A stretch of DNA of 64,000 bases. Source: Bradyrhizobium manausense (lineage in GTDB: Bacteria > Pseudomonadota > Alphaproteobacteria > Rhizobiales > Xanthobacteraceae). The DNA lies in assembly GCF_018131105.1 (NCBI RefSeq), contig NZ_JAFCJI010000001.1, forward strand, positions 1,922,001-1,986,000, in the 5' to 3' direction. The notes beneath the pieces were generated by a model. The model saw only the letters and a program-made list of their open reading frames with translations, had not been told where the DNA came from and did not search any database. Positions 39,648 through 47,530 of the stretch are shown piece by piece; position 1 is the first letter of the stretch; each line of letters opens with the position of its first letter. The translations under genes were made by a program, and so were the position numbers.

Positions 39648-40745
39648 CTAACCGGTCGGCAGGTCCGCCTCGAAGTTGAAGCGGTCGCGCAGATTCTTGC
39701 GCTGCTCCAGGATGTCCTTCAGGAACGCCCGGTCCTGGTCGTTCTTCATCATCGGCTCGATCAGGTCGAGCTGATTCATGGCGACCAGCTGCAGGATTTC
39801 GGTACGCGGCTTGCCGCTGGGATCGCGCGGTAGCGCGTGAACGACCTGGATATGTTCCGGCGGCTTTGGCCCCTTGGCAGCCGTCAGCGCGTTGCGGAGC
39901 TGGCTCTCGAGGGCAGCCTGATCGGCCTCGACAAAGGCATAGAGCCCGACGCCGGAACGGCGATCGGCGAACGCGACGATGGCGGTGTCACGCACGGCGG
40001 GGTTTTGCCGGATCAGCGCGGCCAGCACCGGTGCATCGTTGACGAGACGGCGGCCGCCGCCCTCGCGGTCGGTGAAATTGAACAGGCCGCGGGTGATGGC
40101 GCGATAGACCTTCTTGCCGGTGACCAGCCACAGGCTCGCGGCGAAGGATTTCTTCGCCAGGATCTTTCGCTCGCGCGGCGTCAGCGCTTCGGGCGCATAG
40201 GACCGCTTGTGCTTGAGCAGATGCCGGAGGTCTTCATAGGCGAGGATTCGATAGAGCCGGCCGCGTCGGTTGAAGCAGGCCGCAAGCTGGAAGTCGGTGA
40301 CGTAGGCGCGGCCATCACGACCAACGAGCCAGTTCTGCTCCTTGGCGAGATCGTTGTGGCAGATGCCGGCGCGACGCAGCCGGCGCAGCGCCGCCTTGGC
40401 CGAACGGAAATAGGCGAGGTCGCCATGCGGCTTTGCCAGATGTAGCGCGACGCCATCGACGAAACCGCGCACCAGCGCGCGGCGGCCGGCCCACAGCAGC
40501 TCGGGGCCGACGTTGAGACCTTTGGCGAGCGCCAGCGCGTGCTTCTCGCGTGCGAACAGATGGCGCGCCAGCAGGAACGACCACCACGGCACTTCGTCGA
40601 GCCGGCGCAGCACGGCATCGACCTCAACTGTGTCATGCTTGAAGCGGCCGCGCTCGACGGTCGAGAACACGTCGCGCTTGAGCAGCACGCCCTCGGTCCA
40701 GCGCGCCGAGAGCATCGCGGCGTCGTCTTTCGGGAGACTCATCAA
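39648..40745 (-). CDS. Kinase-like protein fused to an AMP-binding C-terminal domain
   Basis: A 365-residue protein with two parts. Residues about 15-215 look like a RIO/LPS-kinase-type fold: catalytic-loop motif H130-N131-D132 with N138 in ICHNDLAKEQNWL, and D151-F-Q as the metal-binding DFG equivalent. Residues about 235-325 closely follow the C-terminal lobe of acyl-CoA/AMP-forming ligases: LAALIRQNPAVRDTAIVAFA, then YAFVE, PPEHIQVVHALPRDPSGKPR with the A10-type Lys at 312. The large N-terminal ligase domain is absent. The combination is unusual; function unknown. It ends next to the CAP gene and starts four bases after trmFO, so the two may be co-transcribed. Confidence 0.85.
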   Translation of the reverse strand: MMSLPKDDAAMLSARWTEGVLLKRDVFSTVERGRFKHDTVEVDAVLRRLDEVPWWSFLLARHLFAREKHALALAKGLNVGPELLWAGRRALVRGFVDGVALHLAKPHGDLAYFRSAKAALRRLRRAGICHNDLAKEQNWLVGRDGRAYVTDFQLAACFNRRGRLYRILAYEDLRHLLKHKRSYAPEALTPRERKILAKKSFAASLWLVTGKKVYRAITRGLFNFTDREGGGRRLVNDAPVLAALIRQNPAVRDTAIVAFADRRSGVGLYAFVEADQAALESQLRNALTAAKGPKPPEHIQVVHALPRDPSGKPRTEILQLVAMNQLDLIEPMMKNDQDRAFLKDILEQRKNLRDRFNFEADLPTG

Positions 40746-40749
40746 AAAC

Positions 40750-42177
40750 TCACGCGGCTGCGGCGATGCGCAAATGATCGGCGATCCAGCGATCGAGATC
40801 GGCCAGCGCCAATGCGCTCATCGCCTGCTTCTTGGCCACCGTCTTCTCGTTGCCGCGCAGGCGCGTACCGTCGGGCTTCTTGGTGGGGGCGCTTGCGAGC
40901 GGCGGGAACAGGCCGAAATTGATGTTCATCGGCTGGAATGAGCGCGTGCCCGGCTCGATGGTCTCGATATGGCCGCCGGTGATGTGGCCGAGCAGGGATC
41001 CGAGGGCTGTTGTGATCGGCGGGCTCGCGAGTCGCTCGCCCCGTGCATCGGCCGCCGCATAGAGACCGGCGATCAGGCCGACGCTGGCGGATTCAACATA
41101 GCCTTCGCAGCCCGTCATCTGGCCGGCAAAGCGCAGCCGCGGCTGCGCGCGCAGGCGCAACTGGCCGTCGAGCAGCTTCGGCGAGTTGAGGAAGGTGTTG
41201 CGATGCAGGCCGCCGAGGCGGGCGAACTCGGCCTTCTCAAGCCCGGGGATGGTGCGGAAGATGCGCTGCTGCTCGCCGTATTTCAGCTTCGTCTGGAAGC
41301 CGACGATGTTGTAGAGCGTGCCGAGCCTGTTGTCCTGCCGCAGCTGGACGATCGCGTAAGCCTTCGTCGTGGGATCGTGCGGATTGGTGAGACCGACCGG
41401 CTTCATCGGGCCGTGGCGCAACGTCTCGGGGCCGCGCTCCGCCATCACCTCGATCGGCAGGCAGCCGTCGAAATAGGGCGTGTTGGTTTCCCATTCCTTG
41501 AACTCGGTCTTCTCGCCGGCAATCAGCGCTGCGACGAAGCCGTCATACTGCTCCTTGGTCATGGGGCAGTTGATGTAGTCGGCACCGGTGCCGCCGGGGC
41601 CGACCTTGTCATAGCGCGACTGGAACCAGGCCACCGACATATCGATGGATTCGCGATGCACGATCGGCGCGATGGCGTCGAAGAAGGCGAGGGCATTCTC
41701 GTCCGTGAGTTCGCGGATGGCATCGGCCAGCGGGGCCGAGGTGAGGGGCCCGGTCGCGACGATGACGTTGCCCCACTCGGCCGGCGGCAGGCCTTTGATC
41801 TCGCCGCGGGCGATCTCGATCAGGGGATGGTCGTTCAACGCCTTGGTGACTGCGGCGGAGAAGCCGTCGCGGTCCACGGCCAGCGCGCCGCCGGCGGGCA
41901 CCTGGTTGGCGTCGGCCGCGCGCATGATCAGCGAGTCGAGGCGGCGCATCTCGGCATGGAGCAGGCCGACGGCATTGTTGGCGGCGTCGTCCGAGCGGAA
42001 CGAATTGGAGCAAACGAGCTCGGCAAGCCCGTCGGTGCGATGCGCCTCGGTCATGCGGTCTGGCCGCATCTCGTGCAGCACCACGGGCACGCCGGCCTTG
42101 GCCACTTGCCAGGCAGCTTCGGAGCCAGCAAGGCCGGCGCCGATGACGTGCACGGGTTGGGATAGGGGTCCTGTCAT
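40750..42177 (-). CDS. trmFO: Methylenetetrahydrofolate-tRNA-(uracil-5-)-methyltransferase
   Basis: A 475-residue FAD protein that makes m5U54 in the tRNA T-loop using methylene-THF. It has the FAD site [53 protein letters not shown] with the active-site Cys, and [20 protein letters not shown]. The length and C-terminus match TrmFO and not MnmG. The kinase-like gene follows after four bases on the same strand. Confidence 0.95.
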   Translation of the reverse strand: MTGPLSQPVHVIGAGLAGSEAAWQVAKAGVPVVLHEMRPDRMTEAHRTDGLAELVCSNSFRSDDAANNAVGLLHAEMRRLDSLIMRAADANQVPAGGALAVDRDGFSAAVTKALNDHPLIEIARGEIKGLPPAEWGNVIVATGPLTSAPLADAIRELTDENALAFFDAIAPIVHRESIDMSVAWFQSRYDKVGPGGTGADYINCPMTKEQYDGFVAALIAGEKTEFKEWETNTPYFDGCLPIEVMAERGPETLRHGPMKPVGLTNPHDPTTKAYAIVQLRQDNRLGTLYNIVGFQTKLKYGEQQRIFRTIPGLEKAEFARLGGLHRNTFLNSPKLLDGQLRLRAQPRLRFAGQMTGCEGYVESASVGLIAGLYAAADARGERLASPPITTALGSLLGHITGGHIETIEPGTRSFQPMNINFGLFPPLASAPTKKPDGTRLRGNEKTVAKKQAMSALALADLDRWIADHLRIAAAA

Positions 42178-42251
42178 GGGGCGGACAGGTAGCGCTTTTC
42201 GGCGGTCAGTGGAATCGCCGAGATCGAGTTTTCTGCCACCGGATGCGACAA

Positions 42252-42270
42252 CGCCCGCACGAGGCGGGCG
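42252..42270. terminator. GC hairpin downstream of the DUF1127 gene
   Basis: CGCCCGC-ACGAG-GCGGGCG forms a perfect seven-base stem with a five-base loop, 34 bases past the DUF1127 stop and before trmFO in the same direction. There is no T-run, so it may be a weak terminator. Confidence 0.5.
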
Positions 42271-42289
42271 CTATCGGTTCGACCGATGA

Positions 42290-42311
42290 AGGGCTGAACA
42301 GGTTCAGCCCT
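42290..42311. repeat. Perfect 10-base inverted repeat over a stop codon
   Basis: AGGGCTGAAC (42290-42299) and GTTCAGCCCT (42302-42311) are exact inverted copies separated by two bases. The right arm carries the stop codon of the DUF1127 gene (42304-42306). In RNA this makes a very tight hairpin around the stop. Confidence 0.65.
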
Positions 42312-42456
42312 GGAACTGACCGGCGGCAACGCGCGGGATGTCCGAGCGATCGAGGCCGATGTCGGCCAGTTCGCGATCGCTGAGCTGGGACAGCTCGGAA
42401 ACATTGCGCTGATAGTCCCGGAAAGCCTGGATCATGCGGATGAGTGAGAGCAGCAT
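42304..42456 (-). CDS. DUF1127 small protein
   Basis: A 50-residue protein: MLLSLIRMIQAFRDYQRNVS, then ELSQLSDRELADIGLDRSDI, the diagnostic DUF1127 segment, ending PRVAAGQFQG. AGGAGA lies seven bases before the ATG, which decides this start against a longer open frame. Members with Arg-rich tails act in phosphate/carbon regulation in Agrobacterium; this one lacks a strong basic tail, so its role is open. A perfect inverted repeat covers the stop. Confidence 0.85.
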   Translation of the reverse strand: MLLSLIRMIQAFRDYQRNVSELSQLSDRELADIGLDRSDIPRVAAGQFQG

Positions 42457-42793
42457 TGGTAGTCTCCTGTAGTTCGATTCAGCCCTTGCCCGGGCCTCAT
42501 CGTTGAAATGAATATAGGTGAGAGAAGTGCAGTGCAAAAGTTCCGATGTTGCGATGCAGCTAAGCGTGAAATGCATGGCGTGGGTAAGAGACGTTTAACC
42601 TCTCGGCGCTCCCGCCCAGCAAGTGGGCAAAATCACCGGTCCGTGACGATAACTCCCCGTGAAATCACGGCTTTACCGACCGGTTGACTATTCCGATTGC
42701 TGAGGAAATAAGTTGCAGTTCCGTGGTCTGCAAGGCTTTGGCCTAGCCCGAAGATCTAGCTCCGGCATGCGCGAATCGCATGATGGGGGACCC
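42457..42793. other. Intergenic stretch, promoter region only
   Basis: About 340 bases lie between the leftward DUF1127 gene and a rightward small ORF. It is less GC-rich than the genes. A TTGACT at 42684-42689 with AAATAA 16 bases on (42706-42711) is a weak sigma-70-like candidate for the rightward ORF. No RNA gene or conserved frame is apparent. Confidence 0.4.
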
Positions 42794-42934
42794 ATGAATG
42801 TAAATACTTATTCATTTGTTAGCGGTGCGACCCGGCTCCCTCATGCCTCGGAAGTCGCTTCGCCCCGCATGGGGTTCGCAGGGACTTATGATCGCTCAGC
42901 GGATTTCAGCTTGATGGTGCGTCGCACACGCTGA
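42794..42934 (+). CDS. Short hypothetical ORF
   Basis: A 46-codon frame (MNVNTYSFVSGATRLPHASE...) with GGGGGACCC directly before its ATG. It has no signal peptide or known domain. The good ribosome binding site and a possible promoter upstream argue for a gene; the short length and mixed codon use argue against. Longer in-frame starts to 42713 exist but lack a binding site. Confidence 0.4.
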   Translation: MNVNTYSFVSGATRLPHASEVASPRMGFAGTYDRSADFSLMVRRTR

Positions 42935-42947
42935 ACGTGCGATCTTG

Positions 42948-42963
42948 ATTACAGAGTTGTAAT
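42948..42963. promoter_or_regulatory. ATTACA-GAGT-TGTAAT palindrome
   Basis: Six-base inverted arms with a four-base centre, 165 bases before the small secreted-protein gene at 43128. Shape and size suit a dimeric repressor or activator, but no regulator is identified; a weak terminator for the preceding ORF is an alternative. Confidence 0.3.
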
Positions 42964-43127
42964 GAAAATCAGAAATTTCGCATGCGGCTCTGCGTGGCGC
43001 GCAACATCACGCAATTCTCGCGGGGATTTTATTGCGACAAGTTGCCGCGTCGGCAGCAAAGTCAATGTCGCAGATTCCGGCAATGTCGCCGGATCTGTCC
43101 CAAGAACAAGAGAAGGAAAGTAACATC

Positions 43128-43391
43128 ATGACGAAGTTACTCGGGGTTATTGCAATTGCCGCCGTCGCACTCGCCGTCGCGCCGGCCCAGGCTGCCAAGC
43201 ACAGCATGGGCGGCTGCAGCTCGGGCAATCTTGAGAAGACCGAGACCGCGGTCGAGGGAATGCAGGACGGCGACGGCAAGCTGGCCGCGCAGAAGGAAAT
43301 TGCCTCCGCGCAGGACGCCATGCTCAACGGCAAAATGGGTGCGTGCGGCATGCACCTGAACAAGGCGATGCACGCCACCATGGGCAAGTAA
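43128..43391 (+). CDS. Small secreted protein
   Basis: An 87-residue protein with a clear signal peptide (MTKLLGVIAIAAVALAVAPAQA) and a mature part with two Cys (GGCSSG, GACGMH) and conserved-looking Met/His/Lys residues. AAGGAAAG lies about 10 bases before the ATG at 43128. No function recognised; the His/Met/Cys content might suit metal binding but that is speculation. A good intrinsic terminator follows. Confidence 0.78.
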   Translation: MTKLLGVIAIAAVALAVAPAQAAKHSMGGCSSGNLEKTETAVEGMQDGDGKLAAQKEIASAQDAMLNGKMGACGMHLNKAMHATMGK

Positions 43392-43417
43392 GCGGGTAGG
43401 ACGACGCAATCCAAGAG

Positions 43418-43454
43418 AGGGCCGGTCGCCGGGCGATCGGCCCTACGCGTTTTT
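43418..43454 (+). terminator. Rho-independent terminator after the small secreted protein
   Basis: AGGGCCGGTCGCC / GGGCGATCGGCCCT (43418-43444) pair over about 11-12 bases with one G:T wobble, and a TTTTT run follows at 43450-43454. It lies 27 bases past the stop of the 87-residue gene. Confidence 0.8.
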
Positions 43455-43465
43455 CTGAGCGCGTC

Positions 43466-44290
43466 TTACGGGGCGTGCGCGAGCTGGGTGGCGAAATAAG
43501 CCACTGTCCTGGAATAGACTTCGCTCTTGTTCCACTGCTGGAGCACCGCGAAGTTCGGGCTGCCCGGCTGCCAATCCTTGCCCTTCTGCCAGCCATAGCC
43601 GGCGAGATAATTGGCCGTGGACGCCAGCACGTCGGGTGCGTTGTGCAGGAGGTCACGCTTGCCATTGCCGTCGAAATCGACGGCGTACTTCATCCAGGAT
43701 GACGGCATGAACTGGGTCTGGCCGAGCTCGCCGGCCCAGGCTCCCTTCATGTCGGCGGGCGCGAGATCGCCGCGCTGGACGATGCGCAGCGCATCCATCA
43801 ACTCGCCGCGGAACTGCTCGGCGCGCCGGCAGTCATAAGCCAGCGTCGCCAGCGAGCGGATGGTGGCGAACTTGCCGGTGTTGACGCCGAAATCGGTCTC
43901 GAGACCCCAGATCGCGACCAGGACTTCGCCCGGCACGCCATAGCTCTGCTCGATGCGCGACAGCACCGATCCGTATTGCTTCATCATGTTGGAGCCGCGC
44001 ATCATCCGCGGCGGCACCATGCGGCCGGAAAACTCCTCAAAGGTCTGGGTGAAGACCTTTTGCGACTTGTCACGGTTGAGCACGCTCTGGTCCAGCGTAA
44101 CACCGGCCAGGCCCGCGGTGATGGCCTGTTGCGAGATCCCCTTGGCGGCAGCCTCGGTTTTGAAATCCGTAAGCCAGGCGTCAAAATTGCCCGAGCCGCA
44201 AGCGACCGCGGCGAGAGCGGGCTCGACGGACACGATGGAGGCTGAAAGGGCGAGGGCTGCGAGAGCGAGACGAGAAATCGTCAGGGTCAT
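43466..44290 (-). CDS. Lytic murein transglycosylase (MltB family)
   Basis: A 274-residue periplasmic enzyme that cleaves glycan strands to 1,6-anhydroMurNAc ends. It has a signal peptide (MTLTISRLALAALALSASIV), GISQQAITAGLAGVTLDQSV, the catalytic Glu in VAIWGLETDFGVNTG, and the C-terminal ELGQTQFMPSSWMKYAVDFDGNGKRDL motif typical of SltB/MltB. No lipobox, so a soluble variant. The start at 44290 gives the signal peptide; the open frame upstream adds nothing typical. 1,6-Anhydro-muropeptides it releases are what NagZ would normally process; that gene is collapsed near 13.5 kb. Confidence 0.92.
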   Translation of the reverse strand: MTLTISRLALAALALSASIVSVEPALAAVACGSGNFDAWLTDFKTEAAAKGISQQAITAGLAGVTLDQSVLNRDKSQKVFTQTFEEFSGRMVPPRMMRGSNMMKQYGSVLSRIEQSYGVPGEVLVAIWGLETDFGVNTGKFATIRSLATLAYDCRRAEQFRGELMDALRIVQRGDLAPADMKGAWAGELGQTQFMPSSWMKYAVDFDGNGKRDLLHNAPDVLASTANYLAGYGWQKGKDWQPGSPNFAVLQQWNKSEVYSRTVAYFATQLAHAP

Positions 44291-44432
44291 CAGAGGTAAT
44301 TGATTCCGTGAAGGGATATGACCAACGACAGCAATCTCTGATGTAACCGCGGCCAAAGCAAGGCGTCTGAGAGCAGCCGATCCCGCCAGAGATGAGGGGG
44401 ATCGGCCGTAATGAGATCGCTTGTCCGTTGAC

Positions 44433-45335
44433 CTATTCTTTATTCCGCCACGGGAAGAGATTGGCCGGGAAGTCGGCCGCCGGCTTGCGCGGACGTTGCG
44501 GCGGAGGCGGCACCGGCCGGGCACCGGGCTCGGAGACGATGACCTTGCGGTAGAGATGCCAGGTGGCGTGGCCGAGCAGGGGGATCACGACGGCGAGCCC
44601 GAGGAACGCGGGGATCGTGCCGAGTGCGAGCAGCACCGCGACGATCAAGCCCCAGGCCGCCATCGGCACCGGGTTCTTCGCGACGACGCGCAGCGAGGTC
44701 ACCATCGCCTCGAACGCGCCGGCGTGGCGGTCGAGCATCAGCGGGAATGACACGGCGCTGATGCAGAGCGCCGCGAGCGCGAACAGGAAGCCCGTGCCAC
44801 AGCCGACCACGATCAGCCACCAGCCCTGCGATGTCGTCAGCACGCGCGTCGCGAAATCCGAGATTCCGGACACGCCCTCGTAGCCGAACGCCGCCACGTA
44901 GATTGCCTGCGCGGTCGCGACCCAAGTCACGAACAAGGCGAGCAGAAGGACACCGAGGCCAAGCATGGCGCTGAAGGACGGCGAGCGCAGCACTTCCATG
45001 GCGTCCCAGGCGCTGGCTTCTTCATAGCGTTCGCGACGGCTGGAGAGCTCGTAGAGGCCGAGCGCTGCGAACGGGCCGATCAGGGCGAAGCCCGCGGCGA
45101 GCGGAAACAGCAGTGGAATGACCGAATAGCCCATTGCCACGCGGGCGATCACCAGGCCGAGCACCGGATAGATCACGCACAGAATGATTGCGTGGCTTGG
45201 AACGGCCTTGAAATCTTCCCAGCCGCGCTTGAGCGCGTCATGCAGGTCGGACAATTGGATGGTTCGGATCACCGGTCCAGCCGCGTCTGCGGTCTGGCCC
45301 ATCGTGGGGACATTGCCCTGATAGAGTGTGGCCAT
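44433..45335 (-). CDS. DUF2189 membrane protein
   Basis: A 300-residue protein with about six hydrophobic segments and the DUF2189 hallmarks IRTIQLSDLHDALKRGWEDF and IGPFAALGLYELSSRRERYEE; it ends in a Pro/Arg-rich tail (RPVPPPPQRPRKPAADFP). The function of DUF2189 is unknown; it resembles integral membrane subunits encoded near cytochrome oxidase genes in other species, but none is nearby. Confidence 0.88.
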   Translation of the reverse strand: MATLYQGNVPTMGQTADAAGPVIRTIQLSDLHDALKRGWEDFKAVPSHAIILCVIYPVLGLVIARVAMGYSVIPLLFPLAAGFALIGPFAALGLYELSSRRERYEEASAWDAMEVLRSPSFSAMLGLGVLLLALFVTWVATAQAIYVAAFGYEGVSGISDFATRVLTTSQGWWLIVVGCGTGFLFALAALCISAVSFPLMLDRHAGAFEAMVTSLRVVAKNPVPMAAWGLIVAVLLALGTIPAFLGLAVVIPLLGHATWHLYRKVIVSEPGARPVPPPPQRPRKPAADFPANLFPWRNKE

Positions 45336-45668
45336 GGTCGGCTTGCTCCCTTGTCACGCAGCCGAATTCGGCGCCGACAACGGCGCAAGCGGCCGCTCTT
45401 CTGAGTTTCGCGAGTCCAACCAGACGCGAATTCCGGATGGCATCGCGAGCTGAAGAAGAAGCGTACGCCCATTTCCGAGTCCTGTCCCTCACGCTTGGGT
45501 GAGATTCGTTGCCGCAGTGCAACCTCGATGACGTCATCCTGTCGTCATTTCGCCGCAGATAAGCTCATGCTGTTTGTGGTTCGCGGAACTTCGCGGGCGC
45601 ACCGACGTAAGTTCGTCTATAAGGGCCCACTCAGGGCCTTCCAACGGGATCCTTTTCGGGGAGCAGAC
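45336..45668. other. Intergenic stretch, promoters only
   Basis: About 330 bases between the leftward DUF2189 gene and the rightward DUF3597 gene. Apart from a near-match to an EcfG promoter (listed separately) I see no gene; short frames here have no ribosome binding site. Confidence 0.4.
45585..45609 (+). promoter_or_regulatory. Candidate EcfG-type (general stress) promoter
   Basis: GGAAC at 45585-45589 and CGTA at 45606-45609 are separated by 16 bases, one base off the alphaproteobacterial general-stress consensus GGAAC-N16/17-CGTT. The site lies 60 bases before the DUF3597 gene. Confidence 0.45.
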
Positions 45669-46082
45669 ATGAGCATTTTCGGGAAAATCATGGGCGCAAT
45701 TTTCGGCAGCCATACGGCTTCCGCTGCGCCCGCAGGCAGCGCACCCTCGGGCAGTGCGCCAGCCGGGGCCGCACCGGGCGGATCCGCGCCAGCGTCTGCG
45801 CCGGCTGCCGCGCCCGCGGCAACGGTGGACGTCGCTGCGATCGTCGACGCGGCCGTCGCTGCTCATAAGGGCGAGAAGCTGGAATGGCGCACCTCGATCG
45901 TCGACCTCATGAAAGCGCTCGACGTCGATTCGAGCCTGGCTGCGCGCAAAGATCTCGCCAAGGAGCTCGGCTACACCGGCGACATGAACGACTCCGCCAG
46001 CATGAACGTCTGGCTGCACAAGCAGGTGATGTCCAAGCTCGCCGCCAATGGCGGCAAGCTGCCGCCTGAAATCAAGCATTGA
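45669..46082 (+). CDS. DUF3597 protein
   Basis: A 137-residue protein. After MSIFGKIMGAIFGSHTASA comes a low-complexity Ala/Pro/Ser/Gly stretch (residues 19-52) and a compact helical domain (LEWRTSIVDLMKALDVDSSL, then ARKDLAKELGYTGDMNDSAS and NVWLHKQVMSKLAANGGKLP) typical of DUF3597, which is a LysM-like-associated family of unknown function. GGGGAG lies before the ATG. It has an EcfG-like promoter upstream and a strong terminator downstream. Confidence 0.87.
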   Translation: MSIFGKIMGAIFGSHTASAAPAGSAPSGSAPAGAAPGGSAPASAPAAAPAATVDVAAIVDAAVAAHKGEKLEWRTSIVDLMKALDVDSSLAARKDLAKELGYTGDMNDSASMNVWLHKQVMSKLAANGGKLPPEIKH

Positions 46083-46112
46083 CCGACGCGCATCGGCCGA
46101 CGCCAAGCAACT

Positions 46113-46145
46113 AAAAAAGGGCTCGCGATTTTGCGGGCCCTTTTT
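46113..46145. terminator. Bidirectional intrinsic terminator
   Basis: AAAAAAGGGCTCGC - GATTTT - GCGGGCCCTTTTT pairs over about 13 bases with one wobble, A-run on one side and T-run on the other. It lies between the converging DUF3597 and GNAT genes and can serve both. Confidence 0.88.
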
Positions 46146-46148
46146 CAT

Positions 46149-46436
46149 TCAGGCCACGAGATCCGCATCCTCCGGATGCCTGTCGAGATAATCGACGACG
46201 AAGCCGCATCCCGCGATCACCTTTCGGCCGTCGCGGCGGATCAGATCGAGCGCGCCTTTGATCAACTCGGAGGCGATGCCGCGGCCGCGCAGCGCACGCG
46301 GCGTCTCGGTGTGGGTGATGACGACAGCCGTCGGCGTCAGCCGGTAATTGGCGAACGCGAGCTCATGACCGGTCCCTTGGCCGACATCGAGTTCAAACCG
46401 GCTCATGTCCTTGTTGTCGCGCACCGATGCCGCCAT
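46149..46436 (-). CDS. GNAT-like N-acetyltransferase (YjdJ type)
   Basis: A 95-residue small acetyltransferase-fold protein: MSRFELDVGQGTGHELAFANYR, then TETPRALRGRGIASELIKGALDLIR with the acetyl-CoA-binding RGRGIAS turn, ending CGFVVDYLDRHPED. The family often acetylates small substrates of unknown kind. The ATG at 46436 has GGAAGGA before it; longer starts do not. A paralogue lies 200 bases away, same strand. Confidence 0.85.
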   Translation of the reverse strand: MAASVRDNKDMSRFELDVGQGTGHELAFANYRLTPTAVVITHTETPRALRGRGIASELIKGALDLIRRDGRKVIAGCGFVVDYLDRHPEDADLVA

Positions 46437-46560
46437 GCCTGATCCTTCCGAAGCCATCCTTGTCTTCTGATCTAGGCGCCTGATCCCGCGTTTGCCAAGG
46501 CGCGACCAAGGAGATTGTCGCAGGGGAGATATCTGCAAATTGCGTGACCCTCAAACTCGC

Positions 46561-46630
46561 CGTCATCGCGAAGAGCGAGATGCTTCCGCAGGGGCAGTCT
46601 GGATTGCTTCGCTTCGCTCGCAATGACGGG
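46561..46630. repeat. Inverted intergenic repeat (CGTCATTGCGAGCG type)
   Basis: CGTCATCGCGAAGAGCG on the left and CGCTCGCAATGACG on the right, with TTCGCTTCGCTC inside, make an imperfect palindrome of the family CGTCATTGCGAGCGAAGCGAAGC, common between genes in Bradyrhizobium. It separates two paralogous acetyltransferase genes. Confidence 0.75.
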
Positions 46631-46636
46631 ACTAGA

Positions 46637-46912
46637 CTACGCCTTCACCAGGTCCTGATAGTCCGGATGCTTCTCGATCCACGCCTTCACGAACGGACAT
46701 TCCGGGATCACCTTCAAGCCAGCGGCGCGGACCTGGTCGAGCGCGCCTTGCACCAGTATTGAACCGACGCCTCTGCCGCCGAGCTCTTTCGGCACGTCGG
46801 TATGCTCGAACGTGATGACATTGCCGTCGAGCTTGTAATGCTCGGTCGCGAGGTGGCCTTCCAGTTCCAGCTCGAAGCGGTGATGGGCCCTGTTGTTGAT
46901 GACGTCACTCAT
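46637..46912 (-). CDS. GNAT-like N-acetyltransferase, second copy
   Basis: A 91-residue protein similar in plan to its downstream neighbour: HHRFELELEGHLATEHYKLD, then TDVPKELGGRGVGSILVQGALDQVR with the GRGVGS acetyl-CoA turn, ending CPFVKAWIEKHPDYQDLV. It begins and ends at the family's normal points. The two genes are tandem, both leftward, and separated only by a palindromic repeat, so they look like an old duplication. Confidence 0.87.
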   Translation of the reverse strand: MSDVINNRAHHRFELELEGHLATEHYKLDGNVITFEHTDVPKELGGRGVGSILVQGALDQVRAAGLKVIPECPFVKAWIEKHPDYQDLVKA

Positions 46913-46923
46913 GTCGTCTCCAG

Positions 46924-47439
46924 TCAGCTCTTTAGCGATTCCGTCAGCATCTTGCGGATCGACCAGGCTTCACCGTCGGAGGAGCCCTTGATGTCGTCGA
47001 TCTTCCAGCCGCCAGCCTCGCGCACGAAGTCGTAACGCACGATCTGGTCGGCGGGCTTGCGGTCGTTGCGGTGGCCGGTGATGGTCACCGTCAGCGTCGC
47101 CTTGTCTGCCTCCGTCTTCTCCGCGTCAACCTTGAACGATTTCACGTCCGGCTCCTGCGAATTGGTGACGGGATCGAAATCGATCGGCCCGACGTCGCCC
47201 TTCGGCGTATGCGCGTCCGCCTTGGCCCACAGCGCAACCAGCGCCCTGGAGAGGTATCTGGCCTTTGCTGCCTTATTCTCGGTGACGAAGGCGGCGCCGC
47301 CATCGCCCTTGCCCTTGGCGGCGCGCGTGTAGATCGCGGTCAGGATGGCTGCGGGATCGCCGGGGGCAGGCGCTTGAGCGAAGGCGGGCTTGATGGCGGC
47401 GAGGAGGGAGGCGGCAATGAAACTGCGGCGGGTGAGCAT
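46924..47439 (-). CDS. Secreted protein with a Tat-like signal peptide (DUF3828-like)
   Basis: A 171-residue protein starting MLTRRSFIAASLLAAIKPAFA, a signal sequence with a TRRSFIA twin-arginine-like motif, which suggests Tat export. The mature part (ILTAIYTRAAKGKGDGGAAF, ADKATLTVTITGHRNDRKPA, RYDFVREAGGWKIDDI) looks like a small NTF2-like or DUF3828 domain. No catalytic motif is apparent. AGGGACG lies before the ATG at 47439. It lies 11 bases before the second acetyltransferase gene on the same strand. Confidence 0.8.
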   Translation of the reverse strand: MLTRRSFIAASLLAAIKPAFAQAPAPGDPAAILTAIYTRAAKGKGDGGAAFVTENKAAKARYLSRALVALWAKADAHTPKGDVGPIDFDPVTNSQEPDVKSFKVDAEKTEADKATLTVTITGHRNDRKPADQIVRYDFVREAGGWKIDDIKGSSDGEAWSIRKMLTESLKS

Positions 47440-47530
47440 GGATCGTCCCTGAGATGATGATGCGCGACCACAGGCCGAAATGGCCATGTCAGCGCAGTAT
47501 CTCAGTAGACCGACGCAGGCGTGACTTGGT

